A DNA stretch of 64,000 bases, taken from contig OZ020516.1 in assembly GCA_963971425.1 (NCBI GenBank), positions 37,622,199 to 37,686,198 of the forward strand, given 5' to 3'. The notes beneath the pieces are model-generated. The model was not told the DNA's origin, did no database searches, and saw nothing but the letters and a program-made list of their open reading frames with translations. This document shows positions 25,012 through 36,389 of the stretch, in pieces; position 1 is the stretch's first letter, and every line of letters starts with the position of its first letter. A program made the translations under genes and the position numbers. Source of the stretch: Bryoerythrophyllum caledonicum. Its lineage: Eukaryota > Streptophyta > Bryopsida > Pottiales > Pottiaceae.

Positions 25012-25538
25012 AGGTAGAGGCACCCAATTCTGATCACTTAAGCCAGTTTGGGACTCAAATGACATTGTATGTCAAAAACATTTATGTAGAAAGATGCAGA
25101 ATTAGAAATGAAACTCAACAAATATGTTTTCAAATTTGATCTCAAAGATTTGCAATTGATATAGAATTTAAAAGCCCAAAAACCACCGGAGCCCATAATC
25201 AAACTCTAGAGTAGGTGAGATTTGGTGCCCTCCTTTGCCTAATGCCAATAAGTGAGAGTGAATAAAAAGAGAGAAGTCATGCCATGGATAACCAACTCAT
25301 GGAGGTACTCAATGTCGATCAGCCTTGTTCAACTTTTGAGGCAAGGCCACCAATGAGAGCTCAATTGAGGTGGAGCAATCCAAAATTGCACACATTATGA
25401 CCCAATGCCGATAATGACTGGTGTTTTCAGATTTTGAGTTATAGGTTTTGGGTCACTTCATGCACCATTTCAAGCATTTGCCATTTTCATGCACCATGCC
25501 ATGCATACTCTTCTTATTGGAATTGGGTGCCCCTACCT
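25012..25538. mobile_element. TA-flanked MITE, copy 1
   Basis: 527 bp with inverted ends AGGTAGAGGCACCCAATTCT and AATTGGGTGCCCCTACCT, flanked by TA at 25010-25011 and 25539-25540. It is nearly identical over most of its length to 30652-31195. TA duplication suggests Tc1/mariner-type mobilisation. No transposase frame. Confidence 0.8.
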
Positions 25539-25540
25539 TA

Positions 25541-25930
25541 AGTACCTAGCTGTTAGATCATGGTGGTTGTCATTAGGAGCGGCAACACATAAATGGGTTG
25601 TTTGTCTTGACTTATGGCTTGCATTGAGGCATTTTTTATACATGCAGTGGAGTGGTTTCATAGAACTTGTAAGTAATTTCTTCATGACTCCATTTCATTT
25701 GGATGTGTATTTAAAACCACTTTGCTCATAACACGACCCAACAATGACAAAAGGAGTGCTAATCAAATCCCCCTTTTGAGGGTGTTGCCCTCTTAAACCT
25801 GTGAAGAGAGTGGACCTTGGAGTTTTCTCTGAGCACTCATCTAGGCACCCCATTTAGAACGGTAGTTGAAGACTACCTTTGAGTTTCATCTTTGCAGAGT
25901 GCGTTTCATAGCACCCTATGAACCTCCTTT
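25541..25930. other. Unassigned spacer
   Basis: No coding signal or repeat recognised. Confidence 0.3.
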
Positions 25931-26552
25931 GTGGAACATCAATACATTTTTTGTATGGTGTTTACCTCAATTTGTATTCCACATGCTCTTTTGGAATGGG
26001 AGTTGGCTGAAATGCCATCATGCAATCATGTAGAAAATGTGCACAACAAAAGGTTGCAAGAGTCCAAGAAAAGGGGCAGCGATCAATACGTGGCAACCAT
26101 TAATGATATGGTCCATGCTTTCATGCAAGTTGTTGCATACTATTAATATTTGAAGTGTGTAAACTTAGGTCCTGAAACGGAGAAAGAAGAACTTATACTT
26201 TGAGTTGCTTAGCAACTTCTCATCGTTCTCAAAACTCAAAGGTCCTTCATGAGGCCCTTGCAAAATGCCTGGAGCTGACAAATTTTGCACAGGGAAACCT
26301 CATTTGAAAGGCAAAGAAGTCTTTGAAAGGAAGGTTGATCTTTCATCAAACTCCGAGTCTGACTCTCACCAATTGGACAAGATTAGCATCTCATGTCGCT
26401 CGGTCCACGCACGCGGATTTGGTCGGATTATCTTGGACCTCACTTCCAATGAAGACATCCTACACGAGGCTCTCACGGCACTTGAAGATGTCCCCCATTC
26501 TTCTAGGACTCTTACAACTATGTTTCGAATGCAACAAGTGAAGGTTGTTTAG
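25931..26552 (+). pseudogene. Unrecognised decayed coding fragment
   Basis: Two consecutive frames read like protein rather than noise. The first, ending at 26146, has SCNHVENVHNKRLQ-like text and ends VHAFMQVVAYY. After a frame change the second, 26265-26552, begins MPGADKFCTGKPHLKGKEV and has a Ser/Asp-rich stretch (SSNSESDSHQ). I do not recognise the family; it could be the C-terminal part of a transposon protein. No start or end can be defined. Confidence 0.35.
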
Positions 26553-26769
26553 GAGATCATATGTGAAGAGAGAGAGAGAGTGGCACATTACTTGACTTCT
26601 AAAGACATCATAATAACATGCTTTGCTTAGTAGGCTATAACAAAAATAAATGTGGGTGGCAAAGATTGTATAGAATGGAAGAACTACTACACAATCTACG
26701 TATACAAAGGATGTCCGGTTTGAGCCGAGATTAATCTACGTACACTAGCTGATTGCACTAGATCACAAA

Positions 26770-26853
26770 TCACGCGGACATTTTTTCTACTAAAAAATGA
26801 AGCAAAAATTTACCTCACGCGGACATTTTTTCTACTAAAAAATGAAGCAAATT
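26770..26853. repeat. Tandem duplication, ~44-bp unit
   Basis: Two adjacent copies of a unit beginning CACGCGGACATTTTTTCTAC, just before LINE copy 2. It could mark the insertion junction. Confidence 0.7.
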
Positions 26854-26859
26854 TTTCCT

Positions 26860-29800
26860 GAAAAGCACATTCACAGACTTCCTCTTAGAACCCTCACCTT
26901 TGGAACAAATGCGGTTACAAGAAACCCAAAACGACACACGAATTAACCAACACCTCTTTCAAAAACTTTTACAAAAACTTTTTCAGCACATACTACCAAC
27001 TTAAACCAAATTACATTACCAAATAGAACAGACATTATGAACCACAATGACTTCAAGACATTTCATACTACACCATCCAAACTAATAAAAAGTGCTCTTA
27101 ATATTGCCCAACAACTATTTTGCTACCCCGAGGCCCTAATACATGGGCCTCACCATGTCTTGCACACCCAAATCCCTACACCCTTAATAGACAAAAATGC
27201 TACCACCTACAATAACACCCACCGCAGAAACAACACCCCACTAATTCACCCCCATTAATCCACCGCACCTATCCCATCCTCCCCTTCCTACACACATTCT
27301 AAAAATACCCATCCACATATCCCATAAATCTCATTATCATAAACCATAAACATACCCAAAAACAAACCCCCTCAAACTCGCACAATAAACATTATCCATG
27401 CCCATTCTAAACTCACTAACTTGTCCTTCAACATCCAACACTCATACTTCTCATCTTCCGTCACACGCTCCATGCAACTCACTATGTTCCACTCACCATT
27501 TGAAAGAGACAAGATCTTTGGTTCATTAGGGAACGCCTTTGACCACAAATGGATTGGAAATGGTATTGCGCACCCCGATAATATAGAAGAAATACAACAA
27601 GGAATACATTGCGCAAGACTAGCAGCCAAAAATGATCCAATAAATACTTCTACTCTCATTATTACACCAGATAATAAGTGGTACCAAAACTTTTAACCTC
27701 ACTTAGGACCATTCCCAGACTCCTACATCATTGCATTATTTGAAGCAGACTTGGTACCATACGAAGAACCCACTATTCCACCCGAACTAAAAAGCAAACT
27801 TAGACTTGAGCCATCCACCATACAAATAATACATATACACCACCAAAATAATAATGTTGATAGCATGGAAAAACTTACCACGCTTACTAACATAACAAAT
27901 AAACTCAACATACACCGAGTATACACAAAAACAACCCCACCCACACCTTCCCATACCCCTCTGAATTGCAACAAAAAATGGTCCGAGCTTAAATATGTAC
28001 AGACAACACCAATCCACCTCACTATCCCACCCCCTCTCCACATATCATGATACTAGCCCCTTGAAATTCTAACCTGCATATGGTTGCTATACATACGGTT
28101 CCTTCTAAGAACTTGCAGAAGCTAGCCCTGGACATTGGCATAGTGAAAAAGCAGGATATGGTATATATAATTTTACGAAAGAAATAAAAATATCCAAAAG
28201 ACTCCATGGACTTCAAAATATCCTCAGAGGAGAGATGATGGTCCTTTACAAAACCCTAAAAGTATCACCACACAATATGCTAAGGAACTCGCACACATCT
28301 TTACAGATTGCATAAACGTCTTATATCTATTAAACACACAAATAACACACCCTACCCTCCACAATAGTCACCTCGAGGAAGCCATACTTACATCTATGGT
28401 CCAAATGCTACAAAACCGCACACAAATTACAACCCTCCATAAAGTTAGAGCACATGTCAATATAGAAGGAAACAAACAAGCGGATAAATTAGCTAAGAAA
28501 GATTAGATAAATCCCATAGAAATGCTAAACACTTATACAAACATGCCCACGCTACTCCATACTATTTCCAAAGAGAAAATTGGTCTTCTATGGAAGACAC
28601 CCCAGACAAAGGCCCCATAAGATTTCTGGACAAATATCTTAAAAAACAAGAGATAATTAACAACCTAGATGTAATCTCGGAAGTTATTCCTAACATAGAC
28701 AAATGGACTGATACCAACAACATTTATAACGAACTCGTACAAATTTTTGGAAAAATCCCACAATTACAAACTCACAAAAAACATACCTCATCAAATTCCA
28801 TACTGGACAAAATATGGGAAATGCCCGCAAACAACTCTTCTTTGGAATAGAAAGATTACCATCTATAACATGCCCATTATGCACCTCCACGGACCCAAAC
28901 ACATGGCTACACGTACTCCTCAAATGCCAAAACCATCACATACACTCCCTAATTGTCAAAAGGTACAATTAAGCCGTCTGGGAAATCCAAAAACTAATCA
29001 TATCCTCTATAAATCTCGATGCTTTATTCTTATCAACGCTGTAACGTTCAACAACAATGCACAAGAAAACATGGTCCCTCAAATGCTACTTCCATGCACA
29101 TGTGGAACCCAAAGATGCCATTATAATGCCATATTTAAACCAGACTACTATGCGTCAAAGGATTACCATATAAAGCCCCCCACTGGACTATATCAATATG
29201 AACCTTACTATCCAATTTATCGGATTCAAATACTGTAATGACGAATTTTCTTCATAAGCAACCAAAAACAAAATAAGTAAATATGAACCACTTATTAATG
29301 ACATTGGTGCTCTTGGATGGAGAGTTGACCCCCTTGTTGCCATTACCGCTAGAGCTAGAGCTACAACCTTTATTCCCTCTATGCAAAGTCTCAAAAAAAC
29401 ATTTAATATCCCCATAAACCCAATTAACCCCTAAAGGACCAGAGTCTCATTCGGGGGGAATTCTGATTTTGGGCAGGTTCCTAAAATTCGAAAAAAAATC
29501 CTTTTTCTTTGAATTTTCTGTTCTAGATTGCATCTGATAAGAGCTTCGTGGACATATTTTTATTTTATTTTTTGGATTTGTGGTTTGAAAGTTAGTACCA
29601 CTTAAAGCCAAAAGTGGGGACACCGGGCACCTCCAAAAAATTTGACAAAAGTTTCTATTGACATTGAGATTTTTCACACATATAAAGAATATTTCCTTTT
29701 GTGGAAATTTTCAAAAAAAAATCTTGTCTTTAGTGTAGAAAGGCATTTTATTCCAAGTCAAACATTTTCACACATTGTCGGGCAACGGGGGAAAAAAACT

Positions 29801-30480
29801 TCATCTTTTCTACATAAAACCTATAGATCTTCATATTTTTCACTTTTTATTTTTTCAACAACAATATGTGGTGAAACCTTCTTATTGACCGTTTGGATTA
29901 TCATTTGAACACATACGTAGTTCACAAAAAAATAAAACGTGAAATGACAATTTTTGAACCTCCACTCCTTGCACACTTGTTTTGAATATGCTACACCCCT
30001 TTTTACCTCTAAAAATTGGTGAGTTGGGAAATAACATCATGCTTAAGACAATGGTAAAAGATTTGGACCTTGTACAATGCAAAAATTTGATACAAAGTGA
30101 AGTCAAAGTCTACTAATCTACTCAACACAAGGAAGAAAATGAACCATTGTTTTGACTTTAAACACTAAAATCTATCAATCTGTGTGGTGATTGCAACCAA
30201 AATTATACGACATGTTTATATAGAAGTCTATTTTAAGATCTTACGGTTGAAAACCCGAAATTCACTTTAAAATGTGATTTTCTTGTCTCTTTTTGGCAGT
30301 GGCAGTTTTGGACTGGTTTTAGAGCAAAAGTGGTTGTGGTCCTCTAGGGGTTAAAAGACTTTCACTAAAATTAATACCATCGCTATCCAACACGCAAATT
30401 CCATACTTCTACACAAAAGTAACCTCAAAAACAACCAACCTCTCCCAGACTTACATGATACCTCTTAAATACCCAAAATT
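26860..30480 (+). pseudogene. LINE copy 2: 3' half of ORF2, split by TTAA element E
   Basis: A 5'-truncated LINE copy on the plus strand. 26870-27260 matches the reverse complement of 480-1. 27421-28050 encodes an unidentified segment with motifs FERDKIFGSLGNAFDHKWIG, AHPDN, STLIITPDNKWYQNF and PYEEPTIPPEL. 28137-28505 is an RNase H domain (YGIYNF-like start, HIFTDCINVLYLLN, NIEGNKQADKLAKK). 28590-29260 is the C-terminal region with the C-x2-C...H...C motif CPLC...HVLLKC, in shifted frames. The C-terminus continues past element E (29424-30354) to about 30450. Frameshifts and stops are frequent. The copy is informative because it supplies the part of ORF2 missing from copy 1. Confidence 0.75.
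29424..30354 (+). mobile_element. TTAA-flanked element, copy E, inside LINE copy 2
   Basis: 931 bp between TTAA at 29424-29427 and 30351-30354. Ends are TTAACCCCTAAAGGACCAG and GGTCCTCTAGGGGTTAA. Very similar along its whole length to copy F at 51868-52799 (same left block TTCGGGGGG, same ACATTGTCGGGCAACGGGGG). LINE C-terminal coding sequence resumes immediately after it. Confidence 0.9.
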
Positions 30481-30627
30481 AAAATAAATTTACACAAAAA
30501 AAAAAACGCACACACAGACATTCAAACTCTACAAATCATTCCTTGGAATGGTGCCTTGTGACTTTAACCGATTTTGGTCATGGTCATTGGTTACCAATTA
30601 CTGGTTAATGGTCATTGGTTATATAGT

Positions 30628-31298
30628 GTCTACCCTCGAGAAGGGGGAGTAAGGTAGAGGCACCCAATTCCGATCACCTAAGCCAGTTGGGGACTCAAAT
30701 GACATTGTATGTCAAAAACATTTATGTAGAAAGATGCAGAATTAGAAATGAAACTCAACAAATATGTTTTCAAATTTGATCTCAAAGATTTGCAATTGAT
30801 ATAGAATTTAAAAGCCCAAAAACCACCGGAGCCCATAATCAAACTCTAGAGTAGGTGAGATTTGGTGCCCTCCTTTGCCTAATGCCAATAAGTGAGAGTG
30901 AATAAAAAGAGAGAAGTCATGCCATGGATAACCAACTCATGGAGGTACTCAATGTCGATCAGCCTTGTTCAACTTTTGAGGCAAGGCCACCAATGAGAGC
31001 TCAATTGAGGTGGAGCAATCCAAAATTGCACACATCATGACCCAGTGCCAATAATGAGTGGAGTTTTCAGATTTGAGTTATTGGTTTTGGATCGATTCAT
31101 GCACCATTTCATGCATTTTTCAATTTCATGCACCATGCCATGCATACTCTACTGATCGGAATTGGATGGCCGATCGGAATTGGGTGCCTCTACCTTAGTT
31201 CTATACTACTAAATCTATGCCAGGTGGACATGGTTTTAGTGGTGGAACAAACATACACTTTATTTACTTCGGCCCTTACTGTTGAGAACCAAAGTTCT
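30628..31298 (+). mobile_element. SINE copy 2, split by a TA MITE
   Basis: Left part 30628-30651 (GTCTACCCTCGAGAAGGGGG) matches the SINE head at 2210. After the MITE the sequence resumes at 31196 with TAGTTCTATACTACTAAATC and AGGTGGACATGGTTTTAGTG, matching 2229-2325 of SINE copy 1. A faint TTCTTCTTTC tail ends near 31298. Target duplications could not be resolved. Confidence 0.7.
30652..31195. mobile_element. TA-flanked MITE, copy 2, nested in SINE copy 2
   Basis: 544 bp with inverted ends AGGTAGAGGCACCCAATTCC and GGAATTGGGTGCCTCTACCT and TA on both sides (30650-30651, 31196-31197). Nearly identical to 25012-25538 apart from a small duplication near its right end, where GATCGGAATTGG occurs twice. 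Confidence 0.85.
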
Positions 31299-31529
31299 TC
31301 TTTCATTTTGAATTATATCACCTACACAAATTTTTTAATTATCATAAAATTTATAGTATACATTGGTGTAGTATGTGGTGAAGTCAACCTTAACCCTTTG
31401 AACACATTTTCCCATTTGTATTTAATTCACCAAAGAAGTCTTAATACACATATCCCATCCTTTAAAAGCTCATTATTTATGAAGGCCAAATCGGAATTTA
31501 CATGTGAATTTAGATTTATTATTCACCAT

Positions 31530-31675
31530 CCACGACTTGTGCGCACCCAATGGACTCGCTCGCGCACTCCTTGATATCTGTTCACACCCCCCTTGAAACT
31601 CGTTTGCCTCCTTCCCCCCCAAGACCCATTTGTGCCCTTCCAATACCCGTTCGCACCCACTAATACCCGTTAACG
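31530..31675. repeat. C-rich minisatellite
   Basis: Degenerate ~20-bp units of the type CGTTCGCACCCACTAATACC. Similar words recur at 32310-32490 on the other side of the palindrome. Confidence 0.55.
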
Positions 31676-31920
31676 TCTTCATGGAGGGAACATGGGGGCG
31701 AGGTAAAAGTTACCAAAAATAGATCAAAATTCATCAAGTTCCTAAAGAAAGAATGCAATTTCAAGCCACTCAAAAGAAGACAACGAAGGACAAAAACTTC
31801 AAGAAAACACGATGCTGAAACATATTTCAATAAATTTGAGCGAACCTAAATAGTTTGAGTTCCTACTGTAATTGTCATAATCAACGGAATATTATTGTTC
31901 ACAAAAGAATGTGTCCAATT

Positions 31921-32122
31921 AGGGCTGACTAAACTACAAATGGCTGCCAATTTTTGGGCCCCATAACTTTCTCAAAAAATATCCAAACCGGGCGTATGAG
32001 ATGTTTTCCGGCATCTACAAAAATGTAGATGCCGGAAAACATCTCACATGCCCCGTTTGGATATTTTTTGAGAAAGTTATGGGGCCCAAAAATTGGCAGC
32101 CATTTGTAGTTTAGCCAGCCCT
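31921..32122. repeat. Near-perfect 202-bp palindrome (long hairpin)
   Basis: Arms of about 99 bp run from AGGGCTGACTAAACTACAAA at 31921 to its complement ending at 32122, centred at 32021-32022 with a short A-rich loop between CATCTACA and TGTAGATG. Only a handful of mismatches are visible. RNA from either strand would form a long hairpin. It could be a foldback element or a small-RNA precursor; no clear target duplication is seen. Confidence 0.9.
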
Positions 32123-32309
32123 CATCGAACAGATTCTTCCGTGAACAGTAATATTTGGTCCGTTACGACAACGGAACTTCCTACACTAATTGGAAAAATT
32201 GGACGTTTTGAGAAAAATGACCCACCTTCTCTAACCGTGCAAAAACAAGGAGAACAAGAACCCCAATATCCAAGAAAATCAAGAGAGCCAACCATAAAAA
32301 GCATGAGAG

Positions 32310-32490
32310 AGCACGCACGCACCCCCTTCTTAGACGCATTTGCACTCCCTCCAGGCGTGCGCGCTCCCCCTCATAGACGCGCGAGCCCCCCTAGCAGCCG
32401 ACGTGCACCCCCCCAAAAGGTCCTCCCTTTGGACTTGCGCCCCCCTACATAGATGCACCCCTAGATGTTCGCGCCCTCTTGCACATGTGG
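32310..32490. repeat. C-rich minisatellite
   Basis: Degenerate units around GCGCCCCCCTACATAGATGC, related in style to 31530-31675. Plus-strand frames across it are repeat translations. Confidence 0.5.
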
Positions 32491-32557
32491 ATTTATTATT
32501 TCCTTGTCATCATATCATTCTTACTTTTGGTAAATCATAAAAATAATTTGAACTCGG

Positions 32558-32839
32558 TCATTTTTTCCGCTCCCCGCTACGTCCGTTATTTCTTTGGGAC
32601 TGACTGGTCCGTCCACTCGCCCGTCCACCTAGTCCGCCGGATTTAGGCCATGTCCGTCCCTTGTGACAACCCTGACCGAAATTGGCGCCACCAAAATCAA
32701 TGTAGGCATTGGCAAAGAATAGTGATTTCTGTGAAGTGTGGGGTTGTGATGAAATGTATCCGTTGTGTAGATGATATTCTGCATACATTCGTAGAGTCCT
32801 AGGCCTCGTGAGCTCGTTAAGTTTTTCAAGTAGAGACAT
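32558..32839 (-). CDS. Small orphan ORF, 93 codons
   Basis: Minus-strand ATG at 32839 opens MSLLEKLNELTRPRTLRMYA and continues with YISSQPHTSQKSLFFANAYI, text that looks protein-like. The second half is Gly/Arg/Ser-rich and ends at TGA. No domain recognised; it could be a first exon or a chance frame. Confidence 0.25.
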   Translation of the reverse strand: MSLLEKLNELTRPRTLRMYAEYHLHNGYISSQPHTSQKSLFFANAYIDFGGANFGQGCHKGRTWPKSGGLGGRASGRTSQSQRNNGRSGERKK

Positions 32840-35800
32840 GTTTAGACGTCCTCCTTTGGTAAATCAGAAGTCGAAGCGCAAGTCAAAGTAACTGTTGGAC
32901 GGTTACAGTAACTCGCCACGGTTCGTCAAGTAGCCGCCACGAATCGGCTCTTCATCTGACCAGTGAAGTACACCCTGCATAGCATCAAGTTGAGGTCCAA
33001 TCTGCCGGAGAATCATCCATCGAGGAGATGAGAACAACGAGTAACACAGCCATCGAGAAGATAGAGGAATGAGATGGAATCAGTCAAGGAAGGGGATGAG
33101 AATAGGGGGAGGAGAAATGGTGGCATGATGGAGAGAAAGAGCAGCACCACTGCTACTGTAGCAAGAGCTAGGGGGCCCGGGTCATGGAGCGATGGTGGGA
33201 CTAGTGATGGCGTTACGGATACGATAAGCGCAGCATTGATGCGGGGATGAAGGAGGTGGGCACGACGACGAGCTGCCATGCATGATGATGATGGCGGGCC
33301 GGAGTTGCTCGTCTCCACTGTAGTCATGTGATGTCACAGATTGGCGTAACAAATGAAGTGAGGCCTTTGCGGTCCAGGGGGAATGGAAGGCACTGTGCCG
33401 TACTCCTCGGGGACTGCGCGCGGATATGGCTCGTGTCGGACGTCCGGAGGTTGCGATATATTTGTCATGGTACAGTAGCGGGTGAGGAACTGCCTCCGAG
33501 ACAGAAGAAGTGTGTAGTTGTGGAGTTGACGATTGGCGACGGAGAGCGCGGGATCTCACGACGATAGTCAGACTGGTTGGGTAACCTTTCCGTCGGTTTC
33601 TGGAGCGAGTGGTAAATGCTCCCGGTTTCTTTTGTTTTGGCGTGGTTTCCAGCTTTTAGAAGCTAGCGCGACGGAGCTGTAAAGCCAGCGCGCGTCGTGT
33701 CGGTGCTCTCTAAATATGTCTTTTTCCCGAGGTTAGCATCTAGACGCGCTGTCAGGGGCCATATGTTTGACACATGTTTTTGGGGGGGAGACTATTTATA
33801 GGCCCCTTGAAAGATACATTGAACACTTTGTGGAGTGTGTATGTTCCACACGAGGTATGAGCAGCGCTCGGAAGCGGTGCTGCCGGGTAGGTTCTTGCTG
33901 TTGGAGGAGCCAGGTTTGTGAAGATGAGGAAGAAGAGGTGGTTGCGCAGCTCACCCGAGCTGCATGCGGAGTGCCGTGTTCGCGAGCTGCATAGGAGTGG
34001 CCGGGTCGTACTGGCCATACGAGAGCTGCGCCTGTAAGTCGAACGTATTCTCTCGTGTCTGTGTGGCTAGGTCACTCGTTTCCATTGCTTTCACGCGATC
34101 GTACGTCGTTATCCTCCCTGTCAGTGAAAGCTAGTTTTCTCCGAAGACACAACTTCAGGGGTGTCCAGAGGAGATGCACCTAGCTCGTGGTGTTTTGCCT
34201 AAGTGCTCAGGCTTAATACTTTTGTGTTCAGATAGTTTAGTTGTTGGTAGAATGTACACAACTGCAATCGTACCATTGTCGTCCGAAGTAAGCTCTTTGG
34301 TGAGCTAGAGGTCAGGGATATATATGTGCATTGCATCTGCTATTGTTAAGCATATTACGCGTCAGTCATACCAAGTGTAGTTCTTTCTTGAGAATCATGC
34401 AGTCTTTCAAGTTCATGTCGCTTGAACTGAATATCGAATTGTGGTTTGGGACGTACGTGTGCAGATTGTTGACTGTGCAGGCTGTGTGACTGCTGTACAA
34501 GAGTGCCCCGACGACTCCAGGTCTGGCTGTTGATGGCGGTGTTAGATCAGCAATTTGAGTTTCAGTATGTTTAATCTGCAGGCCGGAATGTGTTCATTCT
34601 GGGGCCGCGTGCTCACTCGTAAATATCTGTCAATTCCTGATTGTCTAGAATTTGGACGTCAGTATCACACTAGTTCTTAGCGACGATCATAGCTTTCTAA
34701 GTAGTAGGAAGCAGAAGGTACAGGGGTTATTCAAAGCCAGGCAAAGTGGCGAGACTTGTGCTTTGATTGTGGTATGAGCTCGGCTGCAATTAGTTCGATG
34801 ACTCGATCTGTTGTCTCAAGATCTCCGACGCACTTGAAGTAGTAACCTAAGTAGAGTCACGGATCTGTGAGTCAGTCTGAACTACTTCAAGTTCATACCA
34901 TTCACTACACACTTGACTGCTGACCAGATGAAAATGAATGTTAGCACCTCGGATTCATCCAAGCGAGGTATGTTCTCTCAAGTTGATTAATAAAGTTTTC
35001 AGTTTGTGGAAAAAAGCCTCCCGTCTCTCATTTTTAATAATCCAATGCATGCTACTCGAAATAGTACTGTTACGGATCATGTTTCTTCTCAAATACTGTA
35101 GATCATTCATTCGGGAACTCTCAGCCTTCGGACATTTATTCTCTACAGAACTGAGCAGTTACAACTTCATCTGTCTTCATGTCTCAGAAGCTCAGCGTTA
35201 TGGTTACAGAGGGAATCATATCATGGTCGAGGTTACCACACCGTACTAGTGTGTGTAATCAATACATGTACATGGTTGTAACTTAATCAGAGACTTTTTT
35301 GCTGAATCAAGGAGAGATATTCTGGTTGGAATTTATGTTCGTAACTGAATCCGTTCCAAGCGTGTCTTCATCAATTTAATGAAGGGAACAGTATTCACGC
35401 CTCGGTTTAGAATAGTGAACAGATTTCAGTCCAATCATCAAACAAACATATCTGTATTGTAGAGCAGTACGCATAGCAATGTCTACTGCTACTTCAATGC
35501 TCATCGCATCCAGTTGAAGCAGCAGAGTAGAAATTCTAGTGTCGGATGAACCAGTCACTCCTGCAAACTTCCAAACATCATCACAGACTACACAACCATA
35601 TTCTGCATTGATCCAAGCTACCATAACATTCGGTACTTGGTTAAACCTGATCGTTTCAAAGCCGAGTACAAAAAAGAGGGGATGATCTGATCCTCCCAGA
35701 CTCCTTGTCAGCTGGTACATAATGATATCATGACTAGATATCACCGTAACAGCTGAAATGGAAAAGATTTTTCTGTAAGGAAATGTTGAAGGTTTGCTGA

Positions 35801-36389
35801 CCAAAGACACAGTCAAGTCTCACACAGATTTCAGGAAGTTTTGATCTCGATTGCGCAGAGTGTTAGACGAAGTTCCATGTGAAGAAATAGGAAACCGCGC
35901 AAAGGTGTGTAGCAATCAAGCTGGGACACTGTTGGCGCATGGGCTTGTTTGAAAAGTCATCAAGTACGCTGGAGATTATTGGTCTTAACAACAAGAATGT
36001 TGCTGAGGACATGCTCGTTGCCTGGCGTTTAGTGACTTTGTGACTAATTCAAGGTCTACTATGGCCTCCAAAAGTTCAGAACATTCCGACAGACGTTTCT
36101 CGATATGATACTCTGAGATTATCGGTTGAATAAAATAAAATAAAAACTCGCTTAACGTGTGTGCGATTTTGTTGGTTGGAAAATTTCTGGTGTTTACTTC
36201 AAGATATAAATGCATTAAATTAATGATGGGTGGATTTCATCATTCAGCTTAAAGAAAATATAGTGATGAATATTCTTTGTATGTAAGTTGAGTTGTAAGT
36301 ATTATTTTTAGCGTTTGAATGGTCACACATACAGTCGACTCCGAGGCCGTTTTATGTAAACTGTACAAATTGAATATAGATTGTATAAA
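32840..36389. other. Low-repeat region without a recognised gene
   Basis: The composition resembles the HDC1 locus more than the repeats, so a host transcription unit is possible. Around 33788-33800 there is a TATTTATAG string. A frame starting at ATG 33924 runs to GAGCTGCGCCT followed by a consensus donor GTAAGT at 34034, and could be a first coding exon. I could not chain further exons. Many frames on both strands (for example 33559-33182 minus) are low-complexity. Confidence 0.3.
35376..35816 (-). CDS. Unrecognised 146-codon ORF, possible exon
   Basis: The longest frame in the low-repeat region, with mixed, non-repetitive composition (segments such as SSHDIIMYQLTRSLGGSDHP and VMVAWINAEYGCVVCDDVW). 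No domain is recognised. It may be an exon of a host gene on the minus strand or a chance frame. Confidence 0.3.
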   Translation of the reverse strand: MTVSLVSKPSTFPYRKIFSISAVTVISSHDIIMYQLTRSLGGSDHPLFFVLGFETIRFNQVPNVMVAWINAEYGCVVCDDVWKFAGVTGSSDTRISTLLLQLDAMSIEVAVDIAMRTALQYRYVCLMIGLKSVHYSKPRREYCSLH

